Shown: positions 24,792 to 35,608, counted from the stretch's first letter. The stretch: 64,000 nucleotides of DNA from Mycoplasmatota bacterium (GCA_018394315.1 CP074575.1:62001-126000); one strand, 5' to 3'. Translations and numbers: made by a program. The notes: generated by a model not told the origin, from the letters alone.

Positions 24792-26492
24792 CTATTGCAT
24801 TACTAAATATGAATTCAAGAATGATGCTAATTGTTTCTTTTTGTTTCTACCTCTTGGGATATTTAATTGTTCAATAAGTTCGTCAATCTCATCATCATTT
24901 AAATTAATTAAAGATTTCAAGTAAAATTTAGCCCTTGAAGCACCGACGTAATATATTAATTTATTTTCTAGAATAGTATTTTTATCAATATCAACGATAA
25001 TAACAGCATCAGATTCTAAACCCTTAAACTTTCTTATAGTTGTAAATTCAACCTCTGTGTTATTTAATTTCATATAACCATTATTAATATACTCATTTAA
25101 ACTTGAACTTTCTATCGTTTTAGCAGTTAGAATAACTATATTTTCAATTTTTGATTGTAGTAAATTACTAATCATTTTACTAACTTCATTAAAGTTGTTT
25201 TGAACACCTTCAATTATTGTACATTCAGGTAATTCACCTGTTACTGCGCCATCTTTTAATTTTGGTTCTTTTTCTAGCAATGACATTGAATTTTTAGCAA
25301 TGTTATATGTGTTTCTACAATTCTTATATAGGGTAATCTTACAATCTGCATCAGCAATGTATTCAGGAATGTTTTCTCCCTGTACTAACTGAAGTTTATC
25401 ATAAAATATATAAAGCGAACCATCTCTTTCTTCCATTATTAAACTTAAATATTCTATTACTTGTTGATCCTCTAAGTTATCTTTTCCGAAGTCTTGACCT
25501 TCATCAATTATAATATGATCATACTCAAATGAGTTAGGCGCTTCACATGCAAGCAATAACTTATTACATAAAATTTCAAATGAATAAAACGGAGTCTTTG
25601 TGTATTTGATTGCAAATTTATCTATCGTATAAAAATCTATGTTTGAATTTTTATAGTTATCTTCTAAATATCGCTGAAGTTTTTTATTGTAACACAAAAA
25701 TAGTACCTTTTCGTTATTAGCAGCATGTCTATTTGCTTTTTCTAAAGCTATCATAGTTTTTCCTGTTCCGGCTTGCCCACTTATAATAGCACTTTTTTGC
25801 TCTTCTAAGAAGTCCAATAATCGCTTCTGTTCTTCTAGTAATATATTAAACTTTTGTTCTTTAATATCATGTTCATGTGATACGGTTGGAACAAGATTAA
25901 ACGTTGGACAAAAAATATTATTAATCATATATTCTGTTTCAGTTTTATTTAGTGGATTATGTTCAAAACGGTTTGATGATGAATTATATATTCGGACAAT
26001 TGCTGATTCTATCTCATTTAAATCATCTTTTGAAATAATTAAATCTTTTGGACTTTCCGATGGAAAAACCCTACTACTAATAGCAGCATTTGAAATTGAT
26101 GGAAAGCACACAGCGTGCATAAATAGACATTTCCTACTTATATCAAATCGATTTCCTCTGTTAGCAATTAATTCCATCAATTTATACTTGTTAAGCTGAG
26201 CTTGATTAAAGGGTCCATCATGTTTCATAAGTTGACCTGACCCATATAGCCATTGACCATTTTCATACCTAACTTGACCAGCTTTTGCCTCAACAACTAT
26301 TACTCCCTTATTCTTATTAAAAATAATGAAATCAGCTTCACCTTCCACTATTCTCTTGTCCTTAAAATACACCATACCAAAAGAATGAAAAACATAATAA
26401 TCATCACTTAAATTTTGTAGTGCACTGTATATTACGCCTTCCTTACTCTCCAATTTAAAACTTCGTGGCATTGGTGGAATCATTCTTGCCAT
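24792..26492 (-). CDS. NERD-domain nuclease fused to a UvrD-like helicase
   Basis: A 566-aa protein. Residues about 15-150 are a NERD nuclease-related domain, with the PD-(D/E)xK-like core EGEADFIIF (D54) and IVVEAKAG (E68, K70). Residues about 225-560 are a superfamily 1 helicase/ATPase with ISGQAGTGKT (Walker A), IIIDEGQDF (Walker B), TLYKNCRNTYN and a C-terminal YYVGASRAK motif. It is half the size of full UvrD, a form frequent in defence loci. GGGTG precedes ATG 26492. It starts 4 nt after the large helicase gene, so the three genes form one operon. It probably acts on invading DNA. Confidence 0.85.
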   Translation of the reverse strand: MARMIPPMPRSFKLESKEGVIYSALQNLSDDYYVFHSFGMVYFKDKRIVEGEADFIIFNKNKGVIVVEAKAGQVRYENGQWLYGSGQLMKHDGPFNQAQLNKYKLMELIANRGNRFDISRKCLFMHAVCFPSISNAAISSRVFPSESPKDLIISKDDLNEIESAIVRIYNSSSNRFEHNPLNKTETEYMINNIFCPTFNLVPTVSHEHDIKEQKFNILLEEQKRLLDFLEEQKSAIISGQAGTGKTMIALEKANRHAANNEKVLFLCYNKKLQRYLEDNYKNSNIDFYTIDKFAIKYTKTPFYSFEILCNKLLLACEAPNSFEYDHIIIDEGQDFGKDNLEDQQVIEYLSLIMEERDGSLYIFYDKLQLVQGENIPEYIADADCKITLYKNCRNTYNIAKNSMSLLEKEPKLKDGAVTGELPECTIIEGVQNNFNEVSKMISNLLQSKIENIVILTAKTIESSSLNEYINNGYMKLNNTEVEFTTIRKFKGLESDAVIIVDIDKNTILENKLIYYVGASRAKFYLKSLINLNDDEIDELIEQLNIPRGRNKKKQLASFLNSYLVMQ

Positions 26493-26496
26493 AAAA

Positions 26497-29400
26497 TCAC
26501 CCTTTCATGATCTTATCCAATGTTACAACTTCCCAATCAGAATAAGTATTATCAATATCAACATCATCAAATAAATATATAATTTTATTAGTGTTATTTA
26601 TGGCATCAACAGCATATTTTTCTCCATTAATTTCTACATCAGACATATAATAAATCTTATCGTTAATATTGTTTTTTTTTCTTAAGAAGTCAATACATAT
26701 AATTTTATCTTCTTTAGAAATTTGTAAATCTTCAACTATGTAATCATAATCTCTACCAGATATATCCATGCCTAACTTGATTATTTTAATATTTTTACTT
26801 ATTCTTTCTGGTGGTGTATCAAAAAGTTCTTCTTGAAAATCATTGATATCATTTAATACCCCTTTAATTACTTTTATTGCCAAACCTCTTTTTAAATGTT
26901 CATGAACTTTTTGATTTTGATAATTTCTTAAACAACTATAACAGGAGGTGTTCTCTTCACAACAATCCTTCTCTAATAAATATACTGCAGCTTCTAAGAC
27001 TGTTACAACATTTGCTTTCCTCATAATCCTCTTAACATGACCTGCACCACCAGGCACTTGGTCAAATAAAATTATTTGTGTTCCATTAGATTGATGTATC
27101 AATCCATTTATATCTCGTCTTTCAATATTAAAAACATATGATATTGCATTTAATATTGCATATAGCGTTGATAACGAACCCTCTTTTGTTAACTTATTGC
27201 TTGAATCAAATGAAAGTTTTAAAACGTCTGTTCTAAAATTATGAGCTAAATGATGTTTTTCAAGGTTCTTTTGGAGACATTCTCTTCCATTTTTGTTTTT
27301 ATGAGTCTTTTTAGCCCGTTTAGAAGGTCTATTTGCATTTTTCTTATCAATTTCTGCGTAACCACATTTTTCACATATAAAGAATGGTGATTTATTAAGG
27401 CTTATTAACTCATCATTTTTGCTTGACTCCACACTTAAATATTTAGTTAAGAGATACTTATCATGATTACTCACACCATTTCCAATATACTTTGTTTCAC
27501 CTGCAAAAGTCTTTTTAGGTTTTAACCTTGTAGTTTTTAGTGGTTTACTCTCAGTTGCAAAACCATATGATGGAACTATGTACCTATTCATAGTACCTCT
27601 CTCGGTACCGCAAATAGGGCATGCATCCATTTTTTCACTTGTTTGTGTATAGTCAGTTACAAGTGCATTACAGTTCGTACATTCAAAATAAAACCTAGAT
27701 TCTAATTTCTTAAATTCTCCAGTTGGAAACTTAATATATCTTGAAGTATATTTCTTTTTATCGATAAATATCTCTGATTCAGGAGCAAACTCAGAGATTG
27801 CAATTCCTAAGTCCCTACTTGGACTTGAATTATCTTTAGTTTTGAAGGAAGCAAAATCTTTAGATATTTCTAAATTAACTACATCAACTGGAAATCCATA
27901 CTTTGGTATAACAATGTATGATGTAAGTGTTGATATTAATTGACCATCCTTTATTCTATCTATTTGATAATTTATGTTTGTTGCCATTCTAGTTGCATTT
28001 GAACTTCCATCTTTTAGAAGTAGTTTTTTCTCTTCTTCTAATTTGTTTATTTCATCTTCTATAGTACGGCACATTTTGTTTATACTTGAATCATCATTAG
28101 TTATTTCATTTATCCAACCTGAGTGTATTGAATCCATGAATAAATCACTAAGGATTGCATTTGTAATATAGTCTTCTAATTCAATTGGATTATCTTTTAC
28201 ATAGTCAATGAATTTATCAACTATTTTATTGTTCAAAAACTCTCCAATTGTGTTAACATATAACTCTTCATTTTTACTAAAGAACATTCCTAAGGCTGCT
28301 GCCATAATATGTCTCATAACGATCTTTTTATTTGAGATGTCAAAGTAAGGGGGTCTAACAACACCTTTTATCATATCCTCAGGATTTGAAAAGTATGTAA
28401 AATCATGAGAACTAAAGCCACAGTATGTTAGAACAAATGCTTCATTGCTATTTCTCCTCCCAGCTCTACCTGCTCTTTGAGAATAGTTTGATGGTGTAGG
28501 TGGAACATTTCGTAAAAATACATCATCTAAGGAACCTATATCAATTCCCATTTCGAACGTTGTTGAACTACTTAGAACATTTATTTCCTTCTTCTTAAAT
28601 TTTTTCTGGAATTTCTTACCTTTAATTTTTCCTAATTGAGATGTATGCTCTTCGACAATTAATCTTTCGATTACTTTATTCTGATACTGTTTTTTATAAA
28701 AACTACCTATATTACTTACTTCTTTTCCTTCATTATAAGTTTTTAATTTACCAGTACAACCGTAACCAATACAAGTATTTCTTACATTATTAAGTGTTAA
28801 CTTACCACACTTTTCACATATATACCACGTTAAGTTTTTTCCACTAATTACGTTGTAATTACTTACATTTATTTGTTTCTTATATTTTGCGTCTGGAAGA
28901 CTCTCAAATATATTCAACTTTTCGCAAAAACGCCATATCTCCTCAGCAAGATTTCTAGCACAATCTGCATTATTATTCAAAACTCTTGTTAAGTAAGAAA
29001 TAAGCTTATTTGATTTTATTTTTTTTCTAGTAGTTCCACTTGGCATAAAAGACCTTACACTATTACTTTCCCTAAGTTCTTTTTCAACAACTTGTACCTT
29101 AACCACAGTATTGTTATAACTTCTATAAGCTAGTTCATCTTCTAACTTGTCCTTATCTAGTTCATGTTTTTTATATGCTATTGCTGGTGCCATTCTAAAC
29201 ACATCAAGAGCCTCATGAATTAAAGCAATTATTTCATCAATGTTAAACTGACTTAATTCCTGATAATAACCTTCTGTTAGAAATTCATTAATAATACCTT
29301 TTTTTAATTTCTTCAATCTAAATCCAAATAAGCCAAGTCCTTCACCACTAAACTGTCCATCCACTTTAAGTAATTCAGATAATGTTGCAATCCAAGCTTC

Positions 29401-31506
29401 TGTCTTATATGCTTCTTCCAGGTCCCCTTCAGCATTTATTATTTTTCTTCTTTGAATATACTCCTCCATTTCACCAGTTAATTCTTTGAATGAAAGTGAA
29501 TCATCTAACTCTAGCATTTTTAAAATTAATCTTTTTCTCAAAAATCTAAGATGGTTTAACTCTAGAAACTTCGCATAAAAACTTGCCTGTTGTACCGAGT
29601 CGGAAAAGGCAATAAATTGTTTAGGTTTTTCACCTGACATTGTTTGAAGATTCATTTGTCCAAGTAATGAAGTTGCTTCATCTTTTTGAATATGAAATGC
29701 CCTTACTACACCACTTCTACTTTTTTGTTCACAAATAGGACATTTTTTTATGTTATTAGGCATTCGTTTTTTTTCTTCAACATGATATACAGAAAACTTG
29801 TAATTGCGTGAGCATTCGCAATCAATTGAATTAACATTTTTAATTCTCTTTAAGTGTCCACATTTTTGACATAAAATATATTCTACTACTTCCTCTGAAT
29901 TTACATCTATATGATTTCTATTTACCAGTAAAAAATCAATATTCTTTAGTTCTTTACTTTTTTCAGAATCACCATAGTTTTCATATATATCAACTTCATC
30001 ATTTTGAATAAATTTATTACTATTTTGCGCGATATGACCTATATAGTATGTAGATGAACAAAATTTGCATGTCCCTAATTCATATGCTTTTAAATCATCA
30101 ATTGTTTTTGTTCTATTGAATGCAACTTTCAAGTTTGGTTTAAATACTGCAAAAGCTCCAAAAGGCGTTCTTATGAACACGTGATATTTATAATCAAGCA
30201 ATCCGCGACGGTTAGATTCAGCTAATGATATTAGGTTAATATATTTCACAAATGTCTCCATAGATAAATCAAATTCGTTATATAAATCATTATATATTTC
30301 GCTAAATAATATAATATTTTTGTAATTAGCAATATATAAGAATATATTATCATTTAGTAGTAGATTGTATATTGTTTCATTAACATCATCTGTTGCTTCT
30401 ACATTATATTTGTTAGCAATAGAAGCTAGAATCTCTTCATATTGCTCGCTTTCTATGTTTCGATAGATTTTGTTAATATCTTCAACTTCTAAAGTGTATT
30501 TGCCATACTTTGGATATTCTATCCTATCAGAAAACACAATGTTTTCTTTGGTATATGAAGAATTAGTTAAACTTGATGCAAAATCTATTATTTCAGATAT
30601 GCTTTCTTCTCCTTTACCTAAAGTCGCACTTGTTAAGGCATACTGCACTTTCCCGTTTGTAAATTTACCAACTAATCGTCTTAATAAGTGACTTAACTCA
30701 ATTCCTTTAGAACCAGTATAAACATGAGCCTCATCCATAACAATGTATTTCCAGTTTTTTGTATTTTGTTTTACAAATATTTTTTGATCATGTGGTCTAA
30801 TTAAAATATACTCTAACATTGAATAGTTGGTGAATAATAGCATTGGGGGATTTTCTCTCATTTCATCTCTACTTCTAATTTCATTTTCTGGATATGGTAT
30901 GAATAAATCACCTTCTGCATCAAAATCAGCTTTTTCTCTTGAGTCAGCGTTTCTAACATCTTCTACAGTGTGTAATGTATCACCAGTAAATGAACCAAAA
31001 GTTATCTCAGGATAATCTTTAAGTATTTCTCTTAATCTAATTAACTGGTCATTTACTAGTGCATTCATGGGATATAAAAAAACAGCTTTGATTCCTTTAC
31101 TTTGAACACCGTTATCTAAGTCATTTAGAATGTCATTAATAATTGGAAATAAAAAACTTTCTGTCTTACCAGAACCTGTTCCTGTGGTAATAACAGCGTT
31201 TTCTCCACTTGACAATAAATTCAGTGCATTGTATTGATGTTGATATAGCTGCATTTGTAAATCAATACTAGATAACTGTCCAAAACGTTTTGACAAAAGA
31301 CCATTTTCTATAAGGTACTCTATTGAATAACTGCTTTTAAACGGCTTATTAATACTTAAATATGGACCCTTCATTATATCCATATTATTTATTCCATCAA
31401 TTAACAATTTTCTTAATTCTTTATCATCAACAAATACTGATGACATTAGGTATTCTTTGAACTCATTTTTAATAATTTTTGCTCTCTCTAATGGACTTAC
31501 ATACAT
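26497..31506 (-). CDS. DruE-like DEAD/DEAH helicase with C-terminal DUF1998
   Basis: A 1669-aa superfamily 2 helicase. In numbering from the upstream GTG, Walker A TGTGSGKT is at 111-118 and DEAH at 261-264. Further motifs are LTSATLG and the motif V/VI region TFEMGIDIG..YSQRAGRAGRR near 1010-1060. Several CxxC zinc pairs lie between and after the helicase lobes. The C-terminal 250 residues match DUF1998 of MrfA/DruE/DrmB proteins, with DQVPGGAGH and the Cys cluster CCEENTSC..C. Size and layout fit Druantia DruE better than MrfA (about 750 aa). The start at 31506 follows GGAG by 8 nt; GTG 31515 would overlap the upstream stop. Confidence 0.85.
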   Translation of the reverse strand: MYVSPLERAKIIKNEFKEYLMSSVFVDDKELRKLLIDGINNMDIMKGPYLSINKPFKSSYSIEYLIENGLLSKRFGQLSSIDLQMQLYQHQYNALNLLSSGENAVITTGTGSGKTESFLFPIINDILNDLDNGVQSKGIKAVFLYPMNALVNDQLIRLREILKDYPEITFGSFTGDTLHTVEDVRNADSREKADFDAEGDLFIPYPENEIRSRDEMRENPPMLLFTNYSMLEYILIRPHDQKIFVKQNTKNWKYIVMDEAHVYTGSKGIELSHLLRRLVGKFTNGKVQYALTSATLGKGEESISEIIDFASSLTNSSYTKENIVFSDRIEYPKYGKYTLEVEDINKIYRNIESEQYEEILASIANKYNVEATDDVNETIYNLLLNDNIFLYIANYKNIILFSEIYNDLYNEFDLSMETFVKYINLISLAESNRRGLLDYKYHVFIRTPFGAFAVFKPNLKVAFNRTKTIDDLKAYELGTCKFCSSTYYIGHIAQNSNKFIQNDEVDIYENYGDSEKSKELKNIDFLLVNRNHIDVNSEEVVEYILCQKCGHLKRIKNVNSIDCECSRNYKFSVYHVEEKKRMPNNIKKCPICEQKSRSGVVRAFHIQKDEATSLLGQMNLQTMSGEKPKQFIAFSDSVQQASFYAKFLELNHLRFLRKRLILKMLELDDSLSFKELTGEMEEYIQRRKIINAEGDLEEAYKTEAWIATLSELLKVDGQFSGEGLGLFGFRLKKLKKGIINEFLTEGYYQELSQFNIDEIIALIHEALDVFRMAPAIAYKKHELDKDKLEDELAYRSYNNTVVKVQVVEKELRESNSVRSFMPSGTTRKKIKSNKLISYLTRVLNNNADCARNLAEEIWRFCEKLNIFESLPDAKYKKQINVSNYNVISGKNLTWYICEKCGKLTLNNVRNTCIGYGCTGKLKTYNEGKEVSNIGSFYKKQYQNKVIERLIVEEHTSQLGKIKGKKFQKKFKKKEINVLSSSTTFEMGIDIGSLDDVFLRNVPPTPSNYSQRAGRAGRRNSNEAFVLTYCGFSSHDFTYFSNPEDMIKGVVRPPYFDISNKKIVMRHIMAAALGMFFSKNEELYVNTIGEFLNNKIVDKFIDYVKDNPIELEDYITNAILSDLFMDSIHSGWINEITNDDSSINKMCRTIEDEINKLEEEKKLLLKDGSSNATRMATNINYQIDRIKDGQLISTLTSYIVIPKYGFPVDVVNLEISKDFASFKTKDNSSPSRDLGIAISEFAPESEIFIDKKKYTSRYIKFPTGEFKKLESRFYFECTNCNALVTDYTQTSEKMDACPICGTERGTMNRYIVPSYGFATESKPLKTTRLKPKKTFAGETKYIGNGVSNHDKYLLTKYLSVESSKNDELISLNKSPFFICEKCGYAEIDKKNANRPSKRAKKTHKNKNGRECLQKNLEKHHLAHNFRTDVLKLSFDSSNKLTKEGSLSTLYAILNAISYVFNIERRDINGLIHQSNGTQIILFDQVPGGAGHVKRIMRKANVVTVLEAAVYLLEKDCCEENTSCYSCLRNYQNQKVHEHLKRGLAIKVIKGVLNDINDFQEELFDTPPERISKNIKIIKLGMDISGRDYDYIVEDLQISKEDKIICIDFLRKKNNINDKIYYMSDVEINGEKYAVDAINNTNKIIYLFDDVDIDNTYSDWEVVTLDKIMKG

Positions 31507-31511
31507 ACCTA

Positions 31512-34214
31512 TCACTCCATTCTTATAACTGCTTTAAATATACTTTTTAAGTTATTATTAAAATCACTACCGTCGTAAATTTGCTTACTTCTAATGTCAA
31601 AATCTATTCCATCTTCTTCTTCATCATACAAATCAACTTCAATATCTACTTTTGATATAATTTCTTCATTAAAATAGACATGAATAAAAGGTATCTTTTT
31701 AAAATAAACAGCTGGCGAAAACATTGTCTCATAAAAAATTTTCCCTGAAAATTTTTTTTGTTCTAATCTTTCTATAATTTCTAAATGTGTTCTTCTTATT
31801 TTATGTAATCTTGTTATGTCATAAGTGTAATCAACATACAATGAATCTATTTTAAACTTAAGCCCAACAATATCATCAAGCGTTCCAATATAAGGTTCAA
31901 TTTCATATAAAACATTCCCTTTTTTCTCATCAATTATTTTTATCTTATAATTTCTTAATGTTTCAAGTCCTCCAATAATCATTTCTTTGCGTTGTTTTTT
32001 ATAATAAAGTTCCTTTTCTAATTGATCTGACTTATATAATATAACTTTCAAATCATCTTCACCTAAATATCTTTCTACTTTTAAAGAAAGTGAATTTGTA
32101 TCTTCAATATAATTTATTTGGACGTCAGTTGGATCAATTTCCATGTTGTTAATAAATTTCACAGTTTTGACTACTTCATTGTTATCATGAAATTCTAGTA
32201 AATAATTCGAGCTATCATCCATCAGAATTAGTGATGCTCCTATATCAAACTTAAAAGTTACTCCACATTCTTGTCTAATTCCATAAATAGTGTTACTTAC
32301 AACATTATCATTTATATGGTAAATTTTTAATGTTTGAGCCTCTATTCCTGTAATTTCAATTTCCTCATACATTCTAAAATTACCACGCCATAATTCACTA
32401 CCAAAAGGTATCTTCTCACCCATACTGTTTTTATAGAAAGCAATTGGCAAAGTGAATTTTAAAACAAATGGAACATTATGTGACACATAATGTTCAGTAA
32501 ATACATTGTCAAGTTTAGCGTCAATACTGTAGACTCCAAATTCATTACGACTCTTTAAATTAGTTTTTATTATCAAATTATCATTTAATTTATTAGAATT
32601 GTAATCAAAAGACAAACTATCATCATAAACGAACTTTATAGATTTTCTCTCTACATTATCATTACTATATTTTATTTCTATATCTAATATGTTTAATCCT
32701 ATATCTGGCTCTATAGATAGAGTGTTATCACGTTTTTTATTTGTAACTACATTTCTCACTTTACCGTTATGACTAAACATTAGATTTACGATTTGTTTAG
32801 AGTTAGGTATAAAAACTCTTACATTTCCATTGTAGAGTTCAATTTGCGAATTATTTAAATATGCACTAATGTTATCAGGTGATTCAGCAATGATTTTTAT
32901 TTCTTCAAATTCAATCAAATGAATAACTTCATCATCAACTATAACATAATTTGCATCTCCATGAATTTCAGAAAGCTTTGCACATTGATTTATATTTAGC
33001 ATGTATTCTGCATTTTCTATATGTGAGTTTTTACTTGTTAAAATAAATAATTCTTCTTTGTTTTTAAAATTATTTATTAAGTGCTTCCCTTGCTCATCAA
33101 ATATCATATAAGTATTTTTAAAATCATAGTTATGTAATTTATTTAGTTCCACTTCAAATCTCATATCAAGTGGATTCCAATCTACTAAAATCTCAACTGA
33201 GGGCATAACATATCCCAAAATTTCATTATCTATTTCAGGTGCATCATTAACATAAACCAAGTCATCATCACAATATATTTTCACTTTAACAGTTGTAAGG
33301 TCTATATCTTCTGGTAAAATAATTGTTTTAGTACAAAAATAGAGTTGATTAAACTCATATAGCATAAACTCAGGCTTTGCTCTAAAGGTTGACTTTTTTT
33401 TGCTGCTTCTATTTGCTACTAGTTTACTAAATCTTTTTTCTCCGTAATCTAAAAACCATTTCTTTGCTCTCTCATAATAATATTCATTCTTATCACACTC
33501 TTCTTTTGCATCATTTCCCATTACAAAATCAATAGAATTTAATATTTTAATTGAAAAATTAATAACCTCATTTCTATATCTCCTATCCGCCATGACATAC
33601 CTAGTAGAGCTAATTAGTTTATATTTTTGATTTGTTACAGATGATTCTATAACCTCATTATCTGAATCATCGCTAAACACCCCCCTATAAATGGCACTTA
33701 AAAATTCATGTACACTTTCCTTATCTGGTAAGTTTGTGTTAAATGTACCAACATAGACTTCAAGCAATATATTATAAAACTCATTAAGGTATTTTTCAGG
33801 AACTATACAGTGATACAATAAACTGTTTATATATCTTCCACTCTCAATATCTTCGGTTGAAACGTATTGTTTCAATATCTTAATAATAATTGAATAGACT
33901 CTTGCATTAGTTAAATAGTAATAATTATCATACATTTCTTTATATGTATCATGAATATGAGCCCAAAAATTGCCATTATACTCTTCATAACCAATAAGTG
34001 CTAATGATATTAGAATGTAATATTTATCGTCTAAGTAATTTATCCGATTATTGGTTCGTAAAATTGCCTTCATTGACAATTGATGAATATACTCAATAAA
34101 AATATGGTCAGTACTAATATAGTGAAGTTCATTATAAATCAATTGGTGGTTTTGTATTCTCTTTATCATTTCTTCTATTTTTTTATCATAAATTGTTTTT
34201 CTAACATCATCCAC
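31512..34214 (-). CDS. Large unknown protein, partner of the DruE-like helicase (DruH-like position)
   Basis: A 900-aa cytosolic protein that I do not recognise by sequence. The first about 270 residues are helical and aromatic-rich (NFWAHIHDTYKEMYDNYYYL). The rest is a long beta-rich region with repeated short strands, suggesting several Ig-like modules. In Druantia type III a large unknown protein (DruH) directly precedes DruE; this gene has the same position and size class. GTG 34214 is chosen because AGGGGGTG lies upstream at good spacing. The in-frame ATG at 34247 lies across the promoter -10. Its TGA overlaps the helicase region, showing coupling. Confidence 0.65.
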   Translation of the reverse strand: MDDVRKTIYDKKIEEMIKRIQNHQLIYNELHYISTDHIFIEYIHQLSMKAILRTNNRINYLDDKYYILISLALIGYEEYNGNFWAHIHDTYKEMYDNYYYLTNARVYSIIIKILKQYVSTEDIESGRYINSLLYHCIVPEKYLNEFYNILLEVYVGTFNTNLPDKESVHEFLSAIYRGVFSDDSDNEVIESSVTNQKYKLISSTRYVMADRRYRNEVINFSIKILNSIDFVMGNDAKEECDKNEYYYERAKKWFLDYGEKRFSKLVANRSSKKKSTFRAKPEFMLYEFNQLYFCTKTIILPEDIDLTTVKVKIYCDDDLVYVNDAPEIDNEILGYVMPSVEILVDWNPLDMRFEVELNKLHNYDFKNTYMIFDEQGKHLINNFKNKEELFILTSKNSHIENAEYMLNINQCAKLSEIHGDANYVIVDDEVIHLIEFEEIKIIAESPDNISAYLNNSQIELYNGNVRVFIPNSKQIVNLMFSHNGKVRNVVTNKKRDNTLSIEPDIGLNILDIEIKYSNDNVERKSIKFVYDDSLSFDYNSNKLNDNLIIKTNLKSRNEFGVYSIDAKLDNVFTEHYVSHNVPFVLKFTLPIAFYKNSMGEKIPFGSELWRGNFRMYEEIEITGIEAQTLKIYHINDNVVSNTIYGIRQECGVTFKFDIGASLILMDDSSNYLLEFHDNNEVVKTVKFINNMEIDPTDVQINYIEDTNSLSLKVERYLGEDDLKVILYKSDQLEKELYYKKQRKEMIIGGLETLRNYKIKIIDEKKGNVLYEIEPYIGTLDDIVGLKFKIDSLYVDYTYDITRLHKIRRTHLEIIERLEQKKFSGKIFYETMFSPAVYFKKIPFIHVYFNEEIISKVDIEVDLYDEEEDGIDFDIRSKQIYDGSDFNNNLKSIFKAVIRME

Positions 34215-34237
34215 AAAGGCCACCCCCTTTACATTAA

Positions 34238-34266
34238 ATTTTACCATAATTTAACACTTTTCTCAA
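34238..34266 (-). promoter_or_regulatory. Sigma-A promoter of the Druantia-like operon
   Basis: TTGAGA (34261-34266), a 17-nt spacer, then TAAAAT (34238-34243) on the minus strand. The predicted start near 34230 leaves a short leader with the AGGGGG site, and supports the GTG 34214 start. Confidence 0.6.
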
Positions 34267-34291
34267 TTTGTCCCAACTAAGTGCATATAAT

Positions 34292-34346
34292 AAAAAACTA
34301 TAACAACCTCACAATTCATCTGTGATTTTTATAGGTTTTTTTTATT
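34292..34346. terminator. Bidirectional hairpin terminator upstream of the Druantia-like operon
   Basis: A composite stem (CTATAA 34298-34303 with TTATAG 34329-34334, inner TCACA/TGTGA) is flanked by an A-run on one side and eight T residues on the other, so it can act on both strands. Confidence 0.5.
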
Positions 34347-34717
34347 AAATAATTACTGCCTAAATGATATTTTTTTTATATTATTTCAAGATGTTAATTA
34401 GTCGAGAATTCTTCAACACAGGAAATTGTATTGTACTGTATAGATAATAACAAAATAATTCAAATCATTAGCTTTATATATAATATAATACGACACCTTT
34501 ACTTTTATCACTTGTGATGTAAATCTGTCGACAAATAAACAAAACCAGGCTTTATGCCTGATTGTGTGCGTCATTAATGGTGCGGGTAAAACCGAACATT
34601 TCAGTGTGCAGGTAGAATACTTTCACTAATATTGTGTTCTCAAAATTCACTTTAACGCTATCAACAATAAACATTTGGATTATAAGTTAAAAGTAATTTA
34701 TAACTATTAGGAAAATC
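34347..34717. other. AT-rich non-coding gap between the TIR gene and the Druantia-like operon
   Basis: No reading frame of note. It holds the hairpin-linked repeat element at 34546-34590 and TATAAT-like strings near 34480. It also has a short TCACTTGTGA palindrome near 34509. Confidence 0.4.
34546..34590 (-). repeat. Hairpin plus GGTGCGGGTAA element, copy 1
   Basis: CAGGC-TTTAT-GCCTG is followed (plus strand) by about 30 nt that align with a second copy near 40.5 kb, including the exact GGTGCGGGTAA. On the minus strand the hairpin is followed by a T-rich stretch, so it looks like a terminator preceded by a conserved sequence. Confidence 0.5.
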
Positions 34718-35608
34718 CTATAACAAAGAGTCAATGGAATTTATTATTTCAATTATTTGATGCTCAAATGATGATTTATCCATACTGGTTATTCTACAAA
34801 ATTGATTATTAGTTAGATAAAATGAAAAGGATTTTGGTAAAGTAATATCATCAACTATGACTGGAATAATGATAGTACCATGATTTACTGCTCTATCTAT
34901 TTCTTTCTCTACCCATCTAGATTTTATAGATCTATCCGTAAGTAAGGCCAAAAAACAAGAAGAATAGGAAATTGCATCTTCTATCGATTCTGCATAACTG
35001 CTTCCATATTTAATGTTATCCGGTGCAAACCATGTTCGATAACCATTTTGTTCAAGTACCGATTTAACTTTACGAGCTAATTTCTCATCCTCCGTACAGT
35101 AGCTTATGAATACATATCTTTCATTCTTATTTATATCTTTATCTACTATTGTTATATCTCTAAACAAAAAATCATACACCAAACTATCTAAATTATTAAG
35201 GTTTAAAGAAACATTATCTAAAAGGATTTTTTTTAATTCCTCTCTGTTGTCACAGAAATCACTAGATACTTCGTCTAGTGCGGAATCAGCTAAATCCAAT
35301 AACTCAACACTGTTTTGGTCCGAAACATCTGAGTTTGCAATAACATAACGATAAGCTCCAATGCCTACCATAATTGCATTCTTTATATTTTTGTCATCCC
35401 TAGAATAATAATTAAATATATTCTTACTATATAATTTGAAGTCTTTCGCGTTATTCTTTAGACCATCCATCAACAGAATGGAATTCAATTCCTCCCTAGC
35501 TTCTTTAAATGCCTTCTTAGCGAATCTAAATTTCGTGTCCCACAAAAATTCTACTCTACCTAGTCGATACCCTAGACCAAAAGAGTTTAAGAAACGATTT
35601 TTATCCAT
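34718..35608 (-). CDS. TIR-domain protein with helical N-terminus
   Basis: A 296-aa protein. Residues 1-160 are helical with no recognised family. Residues 165-296 are a TIR domain: YVFISYCTEDEKLA, the WFAPDNIKYG loop, and SRWVEKEID with the probable catalytic Glu 236. Bacterial TIR domains of this kind cleave NAD+ or make cyclic ADP-ribose-like signals in abortive phage defence. GGGGAG precedes the ATG. It lies 144 nt downstream of the deoxyribosyltransferase/TPR gene on the same strand, so it is probably the third gene of that unit, serving as effector or signal maker. Confidence 0.8.
   Translation of the reverse strand: MDKNRFLNSFGLGYRLGRVEFLWDTKFRFAKKAFKEAREELNSILLMDGLKNNAKDFKLYSKNIFNYYSRDDKNIKNAIMVGIGAYRYVIANSDVSDQNSVELLDLADSALDEVSSDFCDNREELKKILLDNVSLNLNNLDSLVYDFLFRDITIVDKDINKNERYVFISYCTEDEKLARKVKSVLEQNGYRTWFAPDNIKYGSSYAESIEDAISYSSCFLALLTDRSIKSRWVEKEIDRAVNHGTIIIPVIVDDITLPKSFSFYLTNNQFCRITSMDKSSFEHQIIEIINSIDSLL

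Noticed and set aside
34215-34247. ATG 34247 as start of the 900-aa defence gene
   Set aside because: That ATG overlaps the -10 TAAAAT of the promoter; a strong ribosome site sits before GTG 34214.
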